DNA of 12,500 nucleotides. Source: Chrysomallon squamiferum. Its lineage: Eukaryota; Mollusca; Gastropoda; Neomphalida; Peltospiridae. Shown one piece after another: positions 1-8,616 of this stretch. The stretch's first letter is position 1; each line of letters begins with the position of its first letter. A program made the translations under genes and the position numbers. The stretch spans positions 13,590,172 through 13,602,671 of the forward strand of contig CM022669.1 in NCBI GenBank assembly GCA_012295275.1, read 5' to 3'. The notes under the pieces are model-generated. The model saw only the letters and a program-made list of their open reading frames with translations. It searched no databases and was not told the origin of the DNA.

Positions 1-32
1 CTATCTATCTATTTATCTATCTATCTATCTGT
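1..32. repeat. (CTAT)n tetranucleotide microsatellite, cut by window edge
   Basis: Eight units of CTAT with one substitution (ATTT) run from the first base, so the array probably continues to the left of the window. It is the same motif family as the longer array that starts about 50 bases downstream, and the two may be parts of one interrupted locus. Confidence 0.95.
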
Positions 33-82
33 ATATGTAGATCAAAATGTGTGTGTCTATATTTCTGTATATGAAAGTGTGT

Positions 83-147
83 ATCTGTCTGTCTATCTAT
101 CTATCTACTTACCTGCCTACCTACCTACGTACGTACGTACCTACCTG

Positions 148-208
<61 letters not shown>

Positions 209-227
209 ATATATATATATATATATA
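83..227. repeat. Compound (CTAT)n / (CTAC)n / (ACGT)n / (AT)n microsatellite
   Basis: The array begins with TCTG/CTAT units, passes through CTAC and ACGT units (about 105-140), becomes about 15 near-perfect CTAT units (147-207) and ends in about 11 AT dinucleotides (206-227), followed by a short GTGTGT. Adjacent motifs differ by one base, which fits substitution followed by slippage. The open frames here translate as Leu-Ser-Ile-Tyr repeats and are artefacts. Confidence 0.95.
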
Positions 228-243
228 CGTGTGTGTACATATA

Positions 244-633
244 ATAATCTGCGTATAGCTACATCCAAAACAAGAGAAGAATCAGTCTAAACCAAATGCT
301 CTAGAGAATTCTCAGGCACACCCATCTTTCATTTTACTTTCCGATTTCAAAACCTGCACTTAAAATTAAACATGGTCGTTTCTTGGCTAGCTCGCACCTA
401 TCAGTATAAACACAGCTCAACCACCGACTAATTGGCTTTACACCTTGTCGATCTCAAGTGGATAATCGCACTTAAGGACAGGAAACACCTGGTCAGAGCA
501 CAACCAAATGTTAACAGGTACGGCACGACCGTTTTCGCTCGTCTGGAACAACAACAAACGCTTGTCTCCCAGATTGTAGCGTCATGCTTCAGATGGCAGG
601 TAAATATCATTAAAATGGTTGATGTACTTCATT
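244..633. other. Non-repetitive block with an isolated open frame and splice-donor match
   Basis: This block has no simple repeats and a more balanced base composition than its surroundings. A plus-strand frame is open from about 432 into the minisatellite that begins at 634, but it has no ATG at its beginning (first codon TTG). A minus-strand frame of 60 codons overlaps it. The motif CAG|GTAAAT (junction after 599) is a good match to a eukaryotic 5' splice site, so an exon ending near 599 is possible. No protein family is recognisable in the translation. It could be an untranslated or lncRNA exon, an old repeat, or unconstrained sequence. Confidence 0.3.
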
Positions 634-1035
634 GTGACTATAAGACATACTGTGACTACAAGATTGATAGGTGTGACCACATATTGTGATTAAAATACAT
701 ATTGTGACCTACAAGACGTATTACGGCCTTAAGACATATTCTGACTACACGACATGTTGTAACTACTAGATATTCTGTCAATACAAGACGTATTGTGACT
801 ACATTACATGTTGTGACTATGAGACATATGGTGACTACAAAACATTCTGACTACAGGAAATTCTGTGACTGCAAGATGAGGTGTGACCACAAGACATATG
901 GTGACTACAAAATATTTTGCGACTACAAGGTATATTGTGACTTCAAGACGTATTATGTCTGCAAGACATTCTGTGACTACAAGACATGTAACTATAAGAT
1001 GTATTGTGACTGAACAATATTATTGTGACTAAAAG
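634..1035 (+). repeat. Degenerate 18-bp minisatellite, about 22 units
   Basis: Hand alignment gives units starting near 634, 652, 673, 686, 704, 723, 741, 759, 777, 795, 813, 831, 847, 865, 883, 901, 919, 937, 955, 973, 988, 1006 and 1025 (partial). Most steps are exactly 18 bp, with exceptions of about 21, 13, 19, 16, 15 and 19. The consensus is GTGACTACAAGACATATT. Units differ at several positions, so the array is old. Because 18 is a multiple of three, stretches are open and read as a six-residue Cys-Asp-Tyr-Lys-Thr-Tyr pattern. The non-triplet unit lengths break the frame, and no start codon, splice sites or signal peptide argue for translation. Confidence 0.92.
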
Positions 1036-1053
1036 AAATGCATTAATTTCGTT

Positions 1054-1054
<1 letters not shown>

Positions 1055-1086
<32 letters not shown>

Positions 1087-1117
1087 TTCTTCTTCTTCTT
1101 CTTTTCTTCTTCTTCTT

Positions 1118-1148
<31 letters not shown>

Positions 1149-1159
1149 TTATTATTATT
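1055..1159 (+). repeat. Compound trinucleotide array (TCA)n-(TTC)n-(TTA)n
   Basis: Three trinucleotide arrays abut: TCA (1055-1086), TTC with one inserted T (1087-1146) and TTA (1146-1159). They begin about 20 bases after the 18-bp minisatellite ends. The central part is a pure pyrimidine strand. The frame across it reads poly-Ser then poly-Leu and is not a gene. Confidence 0.95.
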
Positions 1160-1282
1160 GCTGAGTACTTATCTGCAACACATCAAATTTTGTCCTTCGG
1201 TCACTGACTTCACTTGTTAATTTATGAAATACACTAAAATAGTTGTCCGTATTTCATAATAATATCAATTTTTCCTCAGTCA

Positions 1283-1311
1283 TAAAAAAAAAAATAAAAA
1301 ATAAAAATAAT
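1283..1311. repeat. A-rich (AAAAAT)n-like run
   Basis: A run of adenines interrupted by single thymines. It could be an eroded poly-A tail of a retroposed sequence or a simple A-rich tract. No retroposon body is recognisable to its left. Confidence 0.8.
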
Positions 1312-1422
1312 AGAACAAGCAGGATTTTTACAACAAATTTTCGGATATAAAATTAATGAAAACACAAACTTCCTTTATTTGATTACTTGAATACTTCATT
1401 CAGAGAATTTCAATTCCAATAC

Positions 1423-1462
1423 AATTAATTAATTAATTAATAATTTAAAAAAAAAGAACAAA

Positions 1463-1495
<33 letters not shown>

Positions 1496-1639
1496 ACAAA
1501 CAAACAAACAAACAAATAAAATAACCAGCAAACAAACAAATAATATGATTGAAATAACAGTAATAGTAATTGTAAGAACAACAACACAAACAGTAACAAT
1601 AACAATAATAACAATAATAACAACAACAACAACAACAGG

Positions 1640-1701
<62 letters not shown>

Positions 1702-1702
1702 T
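1423..1702. repeat. Cluster of (AATT)n, (CAA)n, (AAAC)n, (AAC)n and (AAT)n microsatellites
   Basis: The order is AATT (1423-1440), A-run, CAA (1465-1492), AAAC (1492-1517), a degenerate stretch, then mixed AAC/AAT (1572-1630), AAC (1621-1670 with one AGG interruption) and AAT (1670-1697). The pyrimidine-poor strand is consistently the plus strand. The minus-strand frames translate to Leu, Val or Cys-Tyr homopolymers and are artefacts. Confidence 0.95.
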
Positions 1703-2148
1703 AAATACAACAGAAACAGGGAATATAATACTGGACATGGAGAGAATCTTTTTGCACGAATCAGTGATAGTCTGTGCACATTAAACACACAAAACTATAA
1801 AATGGCGTCACTGGTTTGATGAACAAGAAACCTTACAAAGTCGACGAATTTGAGTTAACAGTATTTTATTTTTTTTATTTTTATTTTTATGTATGCATGC
1901 TTGACATTAATAATTTATAATCTATTTCGTAAACGAATTACTGTAATGTCATCCGTTTGATTATCAAATTCTAATTAATTTTTTTCTGTATATATTCTGA
2001 AATAGATATATGAAAGATATCATTAGTTCTGAACTAGAATGATTGATTATCACATGGTTATTACAAACCAGTATCGATTTACCATATTAAATCACTGTTA
2101 ATATATGCAAAAAAAGAACAACCATTAATTAGTCAGTCAAGATATACT
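1703..2148. other. AT-rich non-repetitive sequence, no gene seen
   Basis: This stretch holds short A/T runs (for example a T-rich run near 1865-1890) and frequent stops in all frames. I see no conserved motif, RNA gene or mobile element in it. Confidence 0.7.
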
Positions 2149-2170
2149 AAAAAAAAAAAAAAAAAAAAAA
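2149..2170. repeat. Poly-A run, 22 bases
   Basis: Twenty-two consecutive adenines are followed by TAATAATAAA and more A-rich sequence. A retroposon tail is possible, but no element body or flanking target-site duplication could be defined by eye. Confidence 0.9.
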
Positions 2171-2420
2171 TAATAATAAAAAAAAGAAGAAAAAGATGCG
2201 TTAAATAAAGTAGAATGTAAAGCAGAAAAGAAGAAAGAAAGGAAAACAAAACAAGAAACAAAGAAAGTTAAAGGTTAGAAAGAAAAACTAGAAAATGAAA
2301 GAAGCGTAGAACAAAAGAAATTCTCAAAGAAAGAAAGAAAAGTTGAAAAGAAAGAAGCAGATAAAGAATTAACGAGAAATAGAAATATTTAAATAAAGAA
2401 AGACGAAGAAAAGAAAAGTG
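2171..2420 (+). repeat. Degenerate purine-rich (GAAA)n-like tract
   Basis: The plus strand is mostly A and G with scattered C and T, and recurring AAAGAAAG and AGAAAGAAAG words. It looks like an old GAAA array. A stronger version of the same composition is found at 9204-9980. Confidence 0.75.
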
Positions 2421-2893
2421 AAATTTTTTTTTCAAAATGTGTTAAAATATCTAAATGTCATATCTAAACACAAATGTCAAAATTTCGTATAAACTGAAAA
2501 ATACATAACAGTTCCATCGACTTAATAAATTAAAACAAATTTCAGACATGAATAATCGATAGTGTTGTCTACATCTATTTTTCAGATAGTGGGATTCAAA
2601 ACAACAATAAAAAAAATGTCATGAAATAAGAAACGTTTTATTTGTCCGATTATTCAAAGCAAATAAGATGACCTGTTACTTAACTTAATAACGATATATT
2701 TAATATATTGTTTTTGTTCAGTTTTTGCCATTGAAAACAGATTAATATCTAACATCTCGTTCCGTTTAGTAGAAATTCAGATCTGAATTCTGAGACGTGA
2801 TAACTCTTCAGCTTGCGAGTGACAAGCGTTTCAAGTTCTTCAAATAAACTATTATATCTTCGTTTGAAAACGATCTTAATATTAATAGTAAAG
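2421..2893. other. AT-rich non-repetitive sequence, no gene seen
   Basis: Stops are frequent in all frames. The last 100 bases, near 2790-2850, are somewhat less AT-rich, but I recognise nothing in them. The stretch ends where the pyrimidine tract begins. Confidence 0.65.
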
Positions 2894-3105
2894 AATTCTC
2901 TTTATCGTTCTCACTCTCTTTATCTCATTCTCTCTGTCTATTACTCTTTTTCCTTACCTCGCTGTCTTTCTCTCTCCCTCTCTCTTTCTGTTTGTATGCC
3001 TCTCTTCTTCTCTCTTTTCCTTATGCCATATCTTTTCTCTGTCTTTCTCACCGTCCTTTTATTCCCTCTGCGACTCTCTCTTTCTTTCTCTCTTGTAGCC
3101 TTTTT

Positions 3106-3534
<429 letters not shown>

Positions 3535-3830
3535 GAAGTAAACGAATTATCGAACCTCTGTCTCGGTGGCAGCATCAGGACATGATCCAGGAATCCGCAC
3601 TGATGACATCTGGACTGGCAGCGCCTTGGGGATTCGTTAACACTTCACTCCGTACACCAGCTCTTTAATATTCCAGTGACGTTTCCAGCGAGAGCCCAGC
3701 TTTTACTTCTGATTGGAAATATCCGTTATCTCGGCACCTCTTAGGCAACCCAGTCAATATAAACGTCGTTAATGGCCGTGTGATTTGTAGTGAGACAAAC
3801 AGACGTGTAAATGACACAAATAATTAAATG
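3535..3830. other. GC-richer non-repetitive block, no gene defined
   Basis: From the end of the (CT)n to about 3780 the sequence is clearly richer in G and C than the rest of the window and free of simple repeats. Frames are broken by stops within about 30 codons and no family is recognisable. It could be an exon fragment, a regulatory element or an old transposon. Only comparison with related genomes could tell these apart. Confidence 0.4.
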
Positions 3831-3839
3831 TAAATAAAA

Positions 3840-4190
3840 CCTCTAAGATACACAAATGTAAGTGTATGTGACAATAAGCCTACACAAACATACTCATGTA
3901 TGTACATTATACATAGACAACCAGACAGACACACAGCTACATATATTTGTATGGACGTAAATATATTGATATACATACATAAACGCATGTAGATTTATAC
4001 ATATACATTCAGACAGGTACATTCTTAAATACATACATACATATACGCACACACATGCACACACATATACATTCAGACAAGTACATTCTTAAATACATAC
4101 ATACATACATACATACATACATACATACACATACGCACACACATGCACACACATATATGTACGTACGTACATACATATATTCATTCATTA
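3840..4190. repeat. CATA/CACA/ACGT-rich microsatellite region
   Basis: Degenerate ATAC, CATA and CACA words fill the stretch. The longest regular part is a (CATA)n array at about 4092-4128. The end contains GTACGTACGTAC (about 4159-4170), the same ACGT unit that occurs in the array near 130. A 64-bp tandem duplication lies inside and is listed separately. Confidence 0.9.
3999..4157 (+). repeat. Two-copy tandem duplication (64-bp offset) with an expanded CATA core
   Basis: Copy 1 (3999-4062) and copy 2 (from 4063) share ATATACATTCAGACA, a GTACATTCTTAAATACATAC block and a CGCACACACATGCACACACA block. They differ by G versus A near 4016/4080 and by the CATA run, about three units in copy 1 and about ten in copy 2. 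The extra units lengthen copy 2 by roughly 28 bases. Confidence 0.92.
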
Positions 4191-5043
4191 CGTTTTGATT
4201 ATAATGAGCTTACCGTTTGATACGAAAGATCTATTTTGGTAACAAAAGGCATACATAAAAATGTACTATTTTTCTCATCTAAAACCGATGTCCCCAATGA
4301 AATAAACTTAATATGAAATGAAAGCTAATATGCTATAAGTGTCACACGTGTAATTAATTCATTAAATCGGCTTTATCAGTTGTCATGCTTTCTTTAACTT
4401 CTCCCTGATCTACTTTTAATTACTCTTTCCAATGATGACGTCACGCACCGCTGATTTTAGCATCAGCATGGATGCAGTGATTACACCCGTTAACAAGTCT
4501 GAAAATTCCTTCACGTTAATATCATCATTACAGTCATCAATGGCAGAACACATCAACATGCTCTGTGTTTGAATACAATGGTCAAACGAAAAAAGGATAT
4601 TCGTTAGTGCCGTTCGCTAGGCTTCTTTTGTCGCTCTGTAACCAGGGATTTTGTACGTGCAGTTTTTTTCAAGAGATTGTAAAGTCCTTATCTTGGCTCG
4701 TTATTAATAATGGGACTGGATAAAAGGGGAAATGCGACATAGTTTGTGGAAATAATAGCAGATAATCTTGTGAGTGTCCGTTAGAGTATTTCGCGTAACA
4801 TCAGTAGGTGTTTTTTTTTTTTTCACATTACAGTCCTTTAGTGTTATTTTACTCTGTGTTTTCGGATTTGATCTTTATTGCAAAAACTTCGTGTAAGTAC
4901 TGAGTTCGATTCTTCGATGAAAATAGAAGAGATAGCCATGTCGCTCTCGACGATGGTATTAATAATGTACAAATATACTGCATGGATATCAAACATCTTC
5001 GTGTATACTAGTCGTTCATTTTGTAATTATAATGGTAACTAAA
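4191..5043. other. AT-rich non-repetitive sequence with one CRE palindrome, no gene seen
   Basis: This is the second longest stretch without notable simple repeats; only a T-run at 4811-4823 stands out. The part at 4380-4720 is slightly GC-richer and contains the CRE palindrome at 4436-4443. All frames are interrupted and I recognise no coding or RNA feature. Confidence 0.6.
4436..4443. promoter_or_regulatory. CRE/ATF-type palindrome TGACGTCA
   Basis: A perfect 8-bp cAMP-response element lies in the context GATGACGTCACGCAC. CREB/ATF-family factors bind this motif in animals. It sits in a somewhat GC-richer patch, and a small GCTGA/TCAGC inverted repeat follows about 8 bases later. Whether it is functional is unknown. 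Confidence 0.3.
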
Positions 5044-5371
5044 TGTCTGTTTTCTTTCTTTCGTTCCTTCTTTTCTTTCTTTCTTCTTTGCTTTTCCTTT
5101 TTATTTCCTTCTTTTGCGTCCTTTCTTTCTTTCTTTCTTTCTTTCTTTTTTTTTTTTCTTTTTCTCTCCTACTTTTCTTCTTTCTTTCTTTCCTTTCTTC
5201 TTTCGTTACTTTTTTCTTTCCTTCTTTCATTCATTTTTATTTTTTCTCTCCTTTCCTTCTTTCTTTCTTTCTTTCTTTCTTTCCTTCTTTTAAACTTTCT
5301 TTTGTTTTTTCTTTTCTTTATTCATCGTCTACGATTTTCCTCCTGTTTTCCAGTTTTTTTTTTTTTTTTTT
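5044..5371 (+). repeat. Degenerate (TTTC)n polypyrimidine tract ending in poly-T
   Basis: TTTC and TTCC units with rare purines fill the stretch. Regular TTTC runs lie at about 5120-5148 and 5258-5284, and 18 thymines close it (5354-5371). The long Phe/Leu/Ser-rich frames on the plus strand and the Lys/Glu/Arg-rich frame on the minus strand are repeat translations. Confidence 0.93.
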
Positions 5372-6004
5372 ATCTTTTAAATTAACGCTCCTATAACGAC
5401 AACTCCACTTTGTCAAACCGTGGAACCGGACCTTTAGTGTAATCTACACTGGTGCTTCCATTCATCAATTATCCTACATCGTTCTGTATTGTGCTTCAGT
5501 CGGCGTTTGTTTTTCATGGACAGAGGCTCATTTCTTCGCGTTTGCTCATGTGTACCTTTCCATGAGTCATTTCCATTTAACAGACTCATTCTAAATACAT
5601 TGTCACACGAACAATTTTTCTAGAACAAACAGCAGTTGCCTGAAAGTAAACTATTTGAAACGAAACACTTCAATTACCTAATGCATTTGTGACGATATTA
5701 ATTCTAATAAAACAGATATGATTTAATGTTTGCTTTTTAGTTTTTCGGACGATAAATATTTAGTTTTTTTATACATTCTACTTCAATAACTCAGCAGCAT
5801 AAAGATATTTACCTTTTCTATTTAAGCTGAAATATTATAGGTTTCTTTTATCGTTGTTATTGACATATAAAAAACGCTTGTTTGACTATGTAGTCGTTAT
5901 GCTGGTAACTGTTTTTAATCTTACTGTTAGAGTAAACTAAAGAATGCGCAAAAATTTATTAAAAGAATCAGTCCATTTGATTTTCTTATTAAAAAGGTAT
6001 TAAC
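5372..6004. other. AT-rich non-repetitive sequence, no gene seen
   Basis: The first 200 bases are moderately balanced in composition and the rest is strongly AT-rich. No open frame of note, RNA gene, terminal repeat or regulatory cluster is visible. Confidence 0.65.
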
Positions 6005-6078
6005 GGGTAATGAGATTCGAACATTGACAAGGTTCACATACGCCTGCCCTGGACCAGGAAATTATAAAACAAGACTGG
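6005..6078 (-). mobile_element. Possible tRNA-derived SINE fragment abutting (TACA)n
   Basis: On the minus strand the stretch contains GTTCGAATC (plus-strand 6014-6022), which matches the core of a pol III B box and tRNA T-loop. The bases around it do not pair into a proper T-stem, and I see no A box at the expected distance, so this is not a tRNA gene. The block is GC-richer than its left flank and runs directly into the long TACA array, as many eroded SINE fragments do. It may equally be a chance 9-base match. Confidence 0.25.
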
Positions 6079-6146
6079 TACATACATACATACATACATA
6101 CATACATACATACATACATACATACATACATACATACATACATACA

Positions 6147-6180
<34 letters not shown>

Positions 6181-6212
6181 CATACATACATACATGCATA
6201 CATACATACATA
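6079..6212 (+). repeat. (TACA)n tetranucleotide array
   Basis: About 24 near-perfect TACA units reach 6175, followed by a TATATA interruption and about eight more units with one CATG variant. Element copy B begins about 18 bases after its end. The frames through it read Thr-Tyr-Ile-His repeats or, on the other strand, Met-Tyr-Val-Cys repeats. Confidence 0.97.
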
Positions 6213-6229
6213 TTATAAAAGTCGATTTA

Positions 6230-6865
<636 letters not shown>

Positions 6866-6965
6866 TTTGTATGTATATGTGTATATGTATATATATGTGC
6901 TGTCTGTACAAATATGCGTGTGTGTTTGTGTGTATGTTTGTGTATTTGTGTATGTGTGCTTGTAT
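6866..6965 (+). repeat. Degenerate TG/TA-rich (GTATAT / GTGTTT) region
   Basis: TGTATATG and TGTGTTTG words alternate in a worn purine-pyrimidine alternating tract. It resembles the cleaner (TG)n(TA)n array at 7173-7219. The open frames through it are rich in Val, Tyr and Cys and are not gene-like. Confidence 0.85.
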
Positions 6966-7164
6966 TTCCATATGTGTATTAATGTCCGTATAGTTGCTGG
7001 TAGCGAACACAAAAACTTTGTTCGTCGAATTAAACACGCAAGGCAACCCCCACCCCCACATATATATCTATACACACTCAGAAAGGTAGAAAGAACGAAA
7101 AAGAGAATGAGATATTAGATATTTGAACCTGTTTATTAGATATTTGTACGCACGTATGTGCGCT

Positions 7165-7172
<8 letters not shown>

Positions 7173-7219
<47 letters not shown>
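7173..7219 (+). repeat. (TG)n(TA)n compound dinucleotide array
   Basis: About 13 TG units run directly into about 10 TA units. The alternating purine-pyrimidine pattern is the type that can adopt Z-DNA or cruciform structure under supercoiling. Confidence 0.95.
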
Positions 7220-7581
7220 GAATGTATATTTAACATCGTTAAGCTTTCAAGAACTCTGTATAATAGACGTCATCGTTATCTTCAAATCAAACCAACATAA
7301 TTTACGTATTAGTACAAAAAAAAAAGTCAAGATTTCTTAATCGGATTTCCAACTGTCCGTCTTCGTAATACCATAATGTTAACGAAGATGGTTATGATTT
7401 ATTTATTTATCTGATTATTCCCAAGTAATTTCTCGCTTGATGCCCTGCTGGTGATCATTATTATACCGGAGAATGAACCGGCTGAACTTTTACATTCCAT
7501 TTCTGATAACATGACACCATTAACGTATTCGACCGTTCAGACGAAAGTTGATAGAATCTGAATAACAATAAAAAGTAATAA
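7220..7581. other. AT-rich non-repetitive sequence, no gene seen
   Basis: Contains a short A-run (7315-7325) and otherwise ordinary AT-rich DNA. A minus-strand open frame begins in the next block and extends into 7461-7581, but it has no recognisable domain. Confidence 0.6.
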
Positions 7582-7607
7582 AAATAAATAAATAAATAAA
7601 TAAAATA
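7582..7607 (+). repeat. (AAAT)n tetranucleotide array
   Basis: About six AAAT/AATA units with slight interruption. It lies at the edge of a GC-richer block. Confidence 0.9.
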
Positions 7608-7800
7608 AACCGTTCCACGGAGAGGGTTGAAGTTTTTAATTCGATGATCTCGGTGTAAGTACCTTCTCCTCTGAACCGTCGGTTTTCTTACATCTCTGTG
7701 GTGCGATGTGGCTAAGCTGCCAGAAAGTGGGCCACAGGGACGCGGAATTCTAAGATTGCTCTGGGGAATATTTTTCATGTCTGTGTAATGGATTAATATG
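7608..7800. other. GC-richer non-repetitive block with a minus-strand open frame
   Basis: A minus-strand frame of 105 codons spans 7461-7778 and starts with ATG. Its upstream 60 codons, from this block, are low in repeats; the rest crosses the AAAT array and reads as Phe-Ile-Tyr-Leu, which argues against a continuous gene. On the minus strand CTTTCTGGCAG resembles an acceptor and AAG|GTACTT a weak donor about 65 bases further. I recognise no protein family, so this is a candidate exon at best. Confidence 0.25.
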
Positions 7801-7805
7801 CTGGA

Positions 7806-7997
7806 AGCAGGAAGTTAATTCTTTGTCATATTATTATTATTATTTTTTTTTTTTTTTTTTTTTTTTTTCTTTTCTTTTCTCTTTTTCAAAATTGCCTCTA
7901 ATCTTACGCTGCTTAGACGTATTAAATTATGTATTTGTTTTGAAACGAAAGGAAAAAAAAAAAAAATTAAAAATTAAAAACAGTGATGCTTCCTGCT
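7806..7997. repeat. Inverted repeat arms enclosing poly-T and poly-A
   Basis: AGCAGGAAG (7806-7814) and its perfect reverse complement CTTCCTGCT (7989-7997) flank an interval that contains TTA units and a run of about 26 T (7843-7868) on the left and an A-rich run with 14 consecutive A (about 7953-7966) on the right. The T and A runs could also pair, giving a long imperfect hairpin. The arms are short, so chance is not excluded. Confidence 0.5.
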
Positions 7998-8039
7998 ACC
8001 AACTACATTTTAGAAAATTATTTTTTGAATGTACATCTT

Positions 8040-8187
8040 TTCTATGGCTTACTATTGTATTTATTTATTTATGTTTATTGTGCGTTTGTCTGTCTGTCTC
8101 CGTGTGTATGTGGCTGTGTGTATTAAATAGTTAAAACCAAAAGAGTCGAAAAATATACTCCATTTGAGAATTGTAAGTAGAAATTTA
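8040..8187. other. AT-rich sequence with short TTTA and TGTC runs
   Basis: Short TTTA (about 8059-8072) and TGTC (about 8086-8099) runs and GTGTGT words occur. Nothing else is seen. Confidence 0.6.
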
Positions 8188-8616
8188 AGCATAATTAGTA
8201 TTACTATTATTTCTATTACTACTTTTTATTCTGCTGGTGCTATTATTTCTACGACTACTACCATCATGACCGCTACTACTATTATATTACTACTGCTACT
8301 GTTATTATTTGTGCTATTACTATTACAACTACCAAATACTATTGCTACGACTGTTTTTGTTACTGCTTCTAATTTTGCTAATAATAACACCAACACTATT
8401 ATTGCGATTACTACTGATAACCTTAACTATTACAACAGGTAAAACAGTCACTAATATTACTGCATTTTTGCTTCTTCAGCTATCTTACCATGACGTTATT
8501 ACAACTAAAACAACTTCAACATCTACAGCAGCATCACAACCAGCAACAACAACAAAAATAATAAGAACAAGGCCAATAACATTAAAAAGAAGAAGAAGAA
8601 GAAGAAGAAGAAGATG
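8188..8616 (+). repeat. Long degenerate trinucleotide region (ATT/ACT/GCT to AAC to AAG)
   Basis: Three-base periodicity is visible over about 430 bp. The first part consists mainly of ATT, ACT, GCT and TTA-phase triplets (8188-8440), the second of AAC/ACA triplets (8500-8560), and the end of a clean (AAG)9 (8586-8614). Because stop codons are rare in these triplets, two plus-strand frames of about 90-100 codons remain open. Their Ile/Thr/Leu and Arg-homopolymer composition shows that they are repeat-derived. Confidence 0.88.

Noticed and set aside
147-207. Telomeric or centromeric satellite
   Set aside because: The repeats are ordinary CTAT microsatellite units. No TTAGGG-type units and no higher-order satellite monomer were seen anywhere in the window.
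634-1035. A CRISPR-like array of regularly spaced repeats
   Set aside because: The units are directly adjacent with no unique spacers, they are diverged, and the context is a eukaryotic repeat-rich genome.
1429-1788. Minus-strand frames that look like hydrophobic membrane proteins (poly-Leu, poly-Val, Cys-Tyr)
   Set aside because: They are translations of AAC and AAT arrays in three frames, so the hydrophobicity reflects the repeat and not a membrane segment.
5032-5396. Phe/Ser/Leu-rich plus-strand frames and a Lys/Glu/Arg coiled-coil-like minus-strand frame
   Set aside because: Both come from the TTTC/GAAA tract. The apparent coiled-coil composition is a property of GAAA codons.
6005-6078. 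A complete tRNA gene on the minus strand
   Set aside because: Only the T-loop-like GTTCGAATC is present. The flanking bases do not form a T-stem, and no acceptor, D or anticodon arm can be built.
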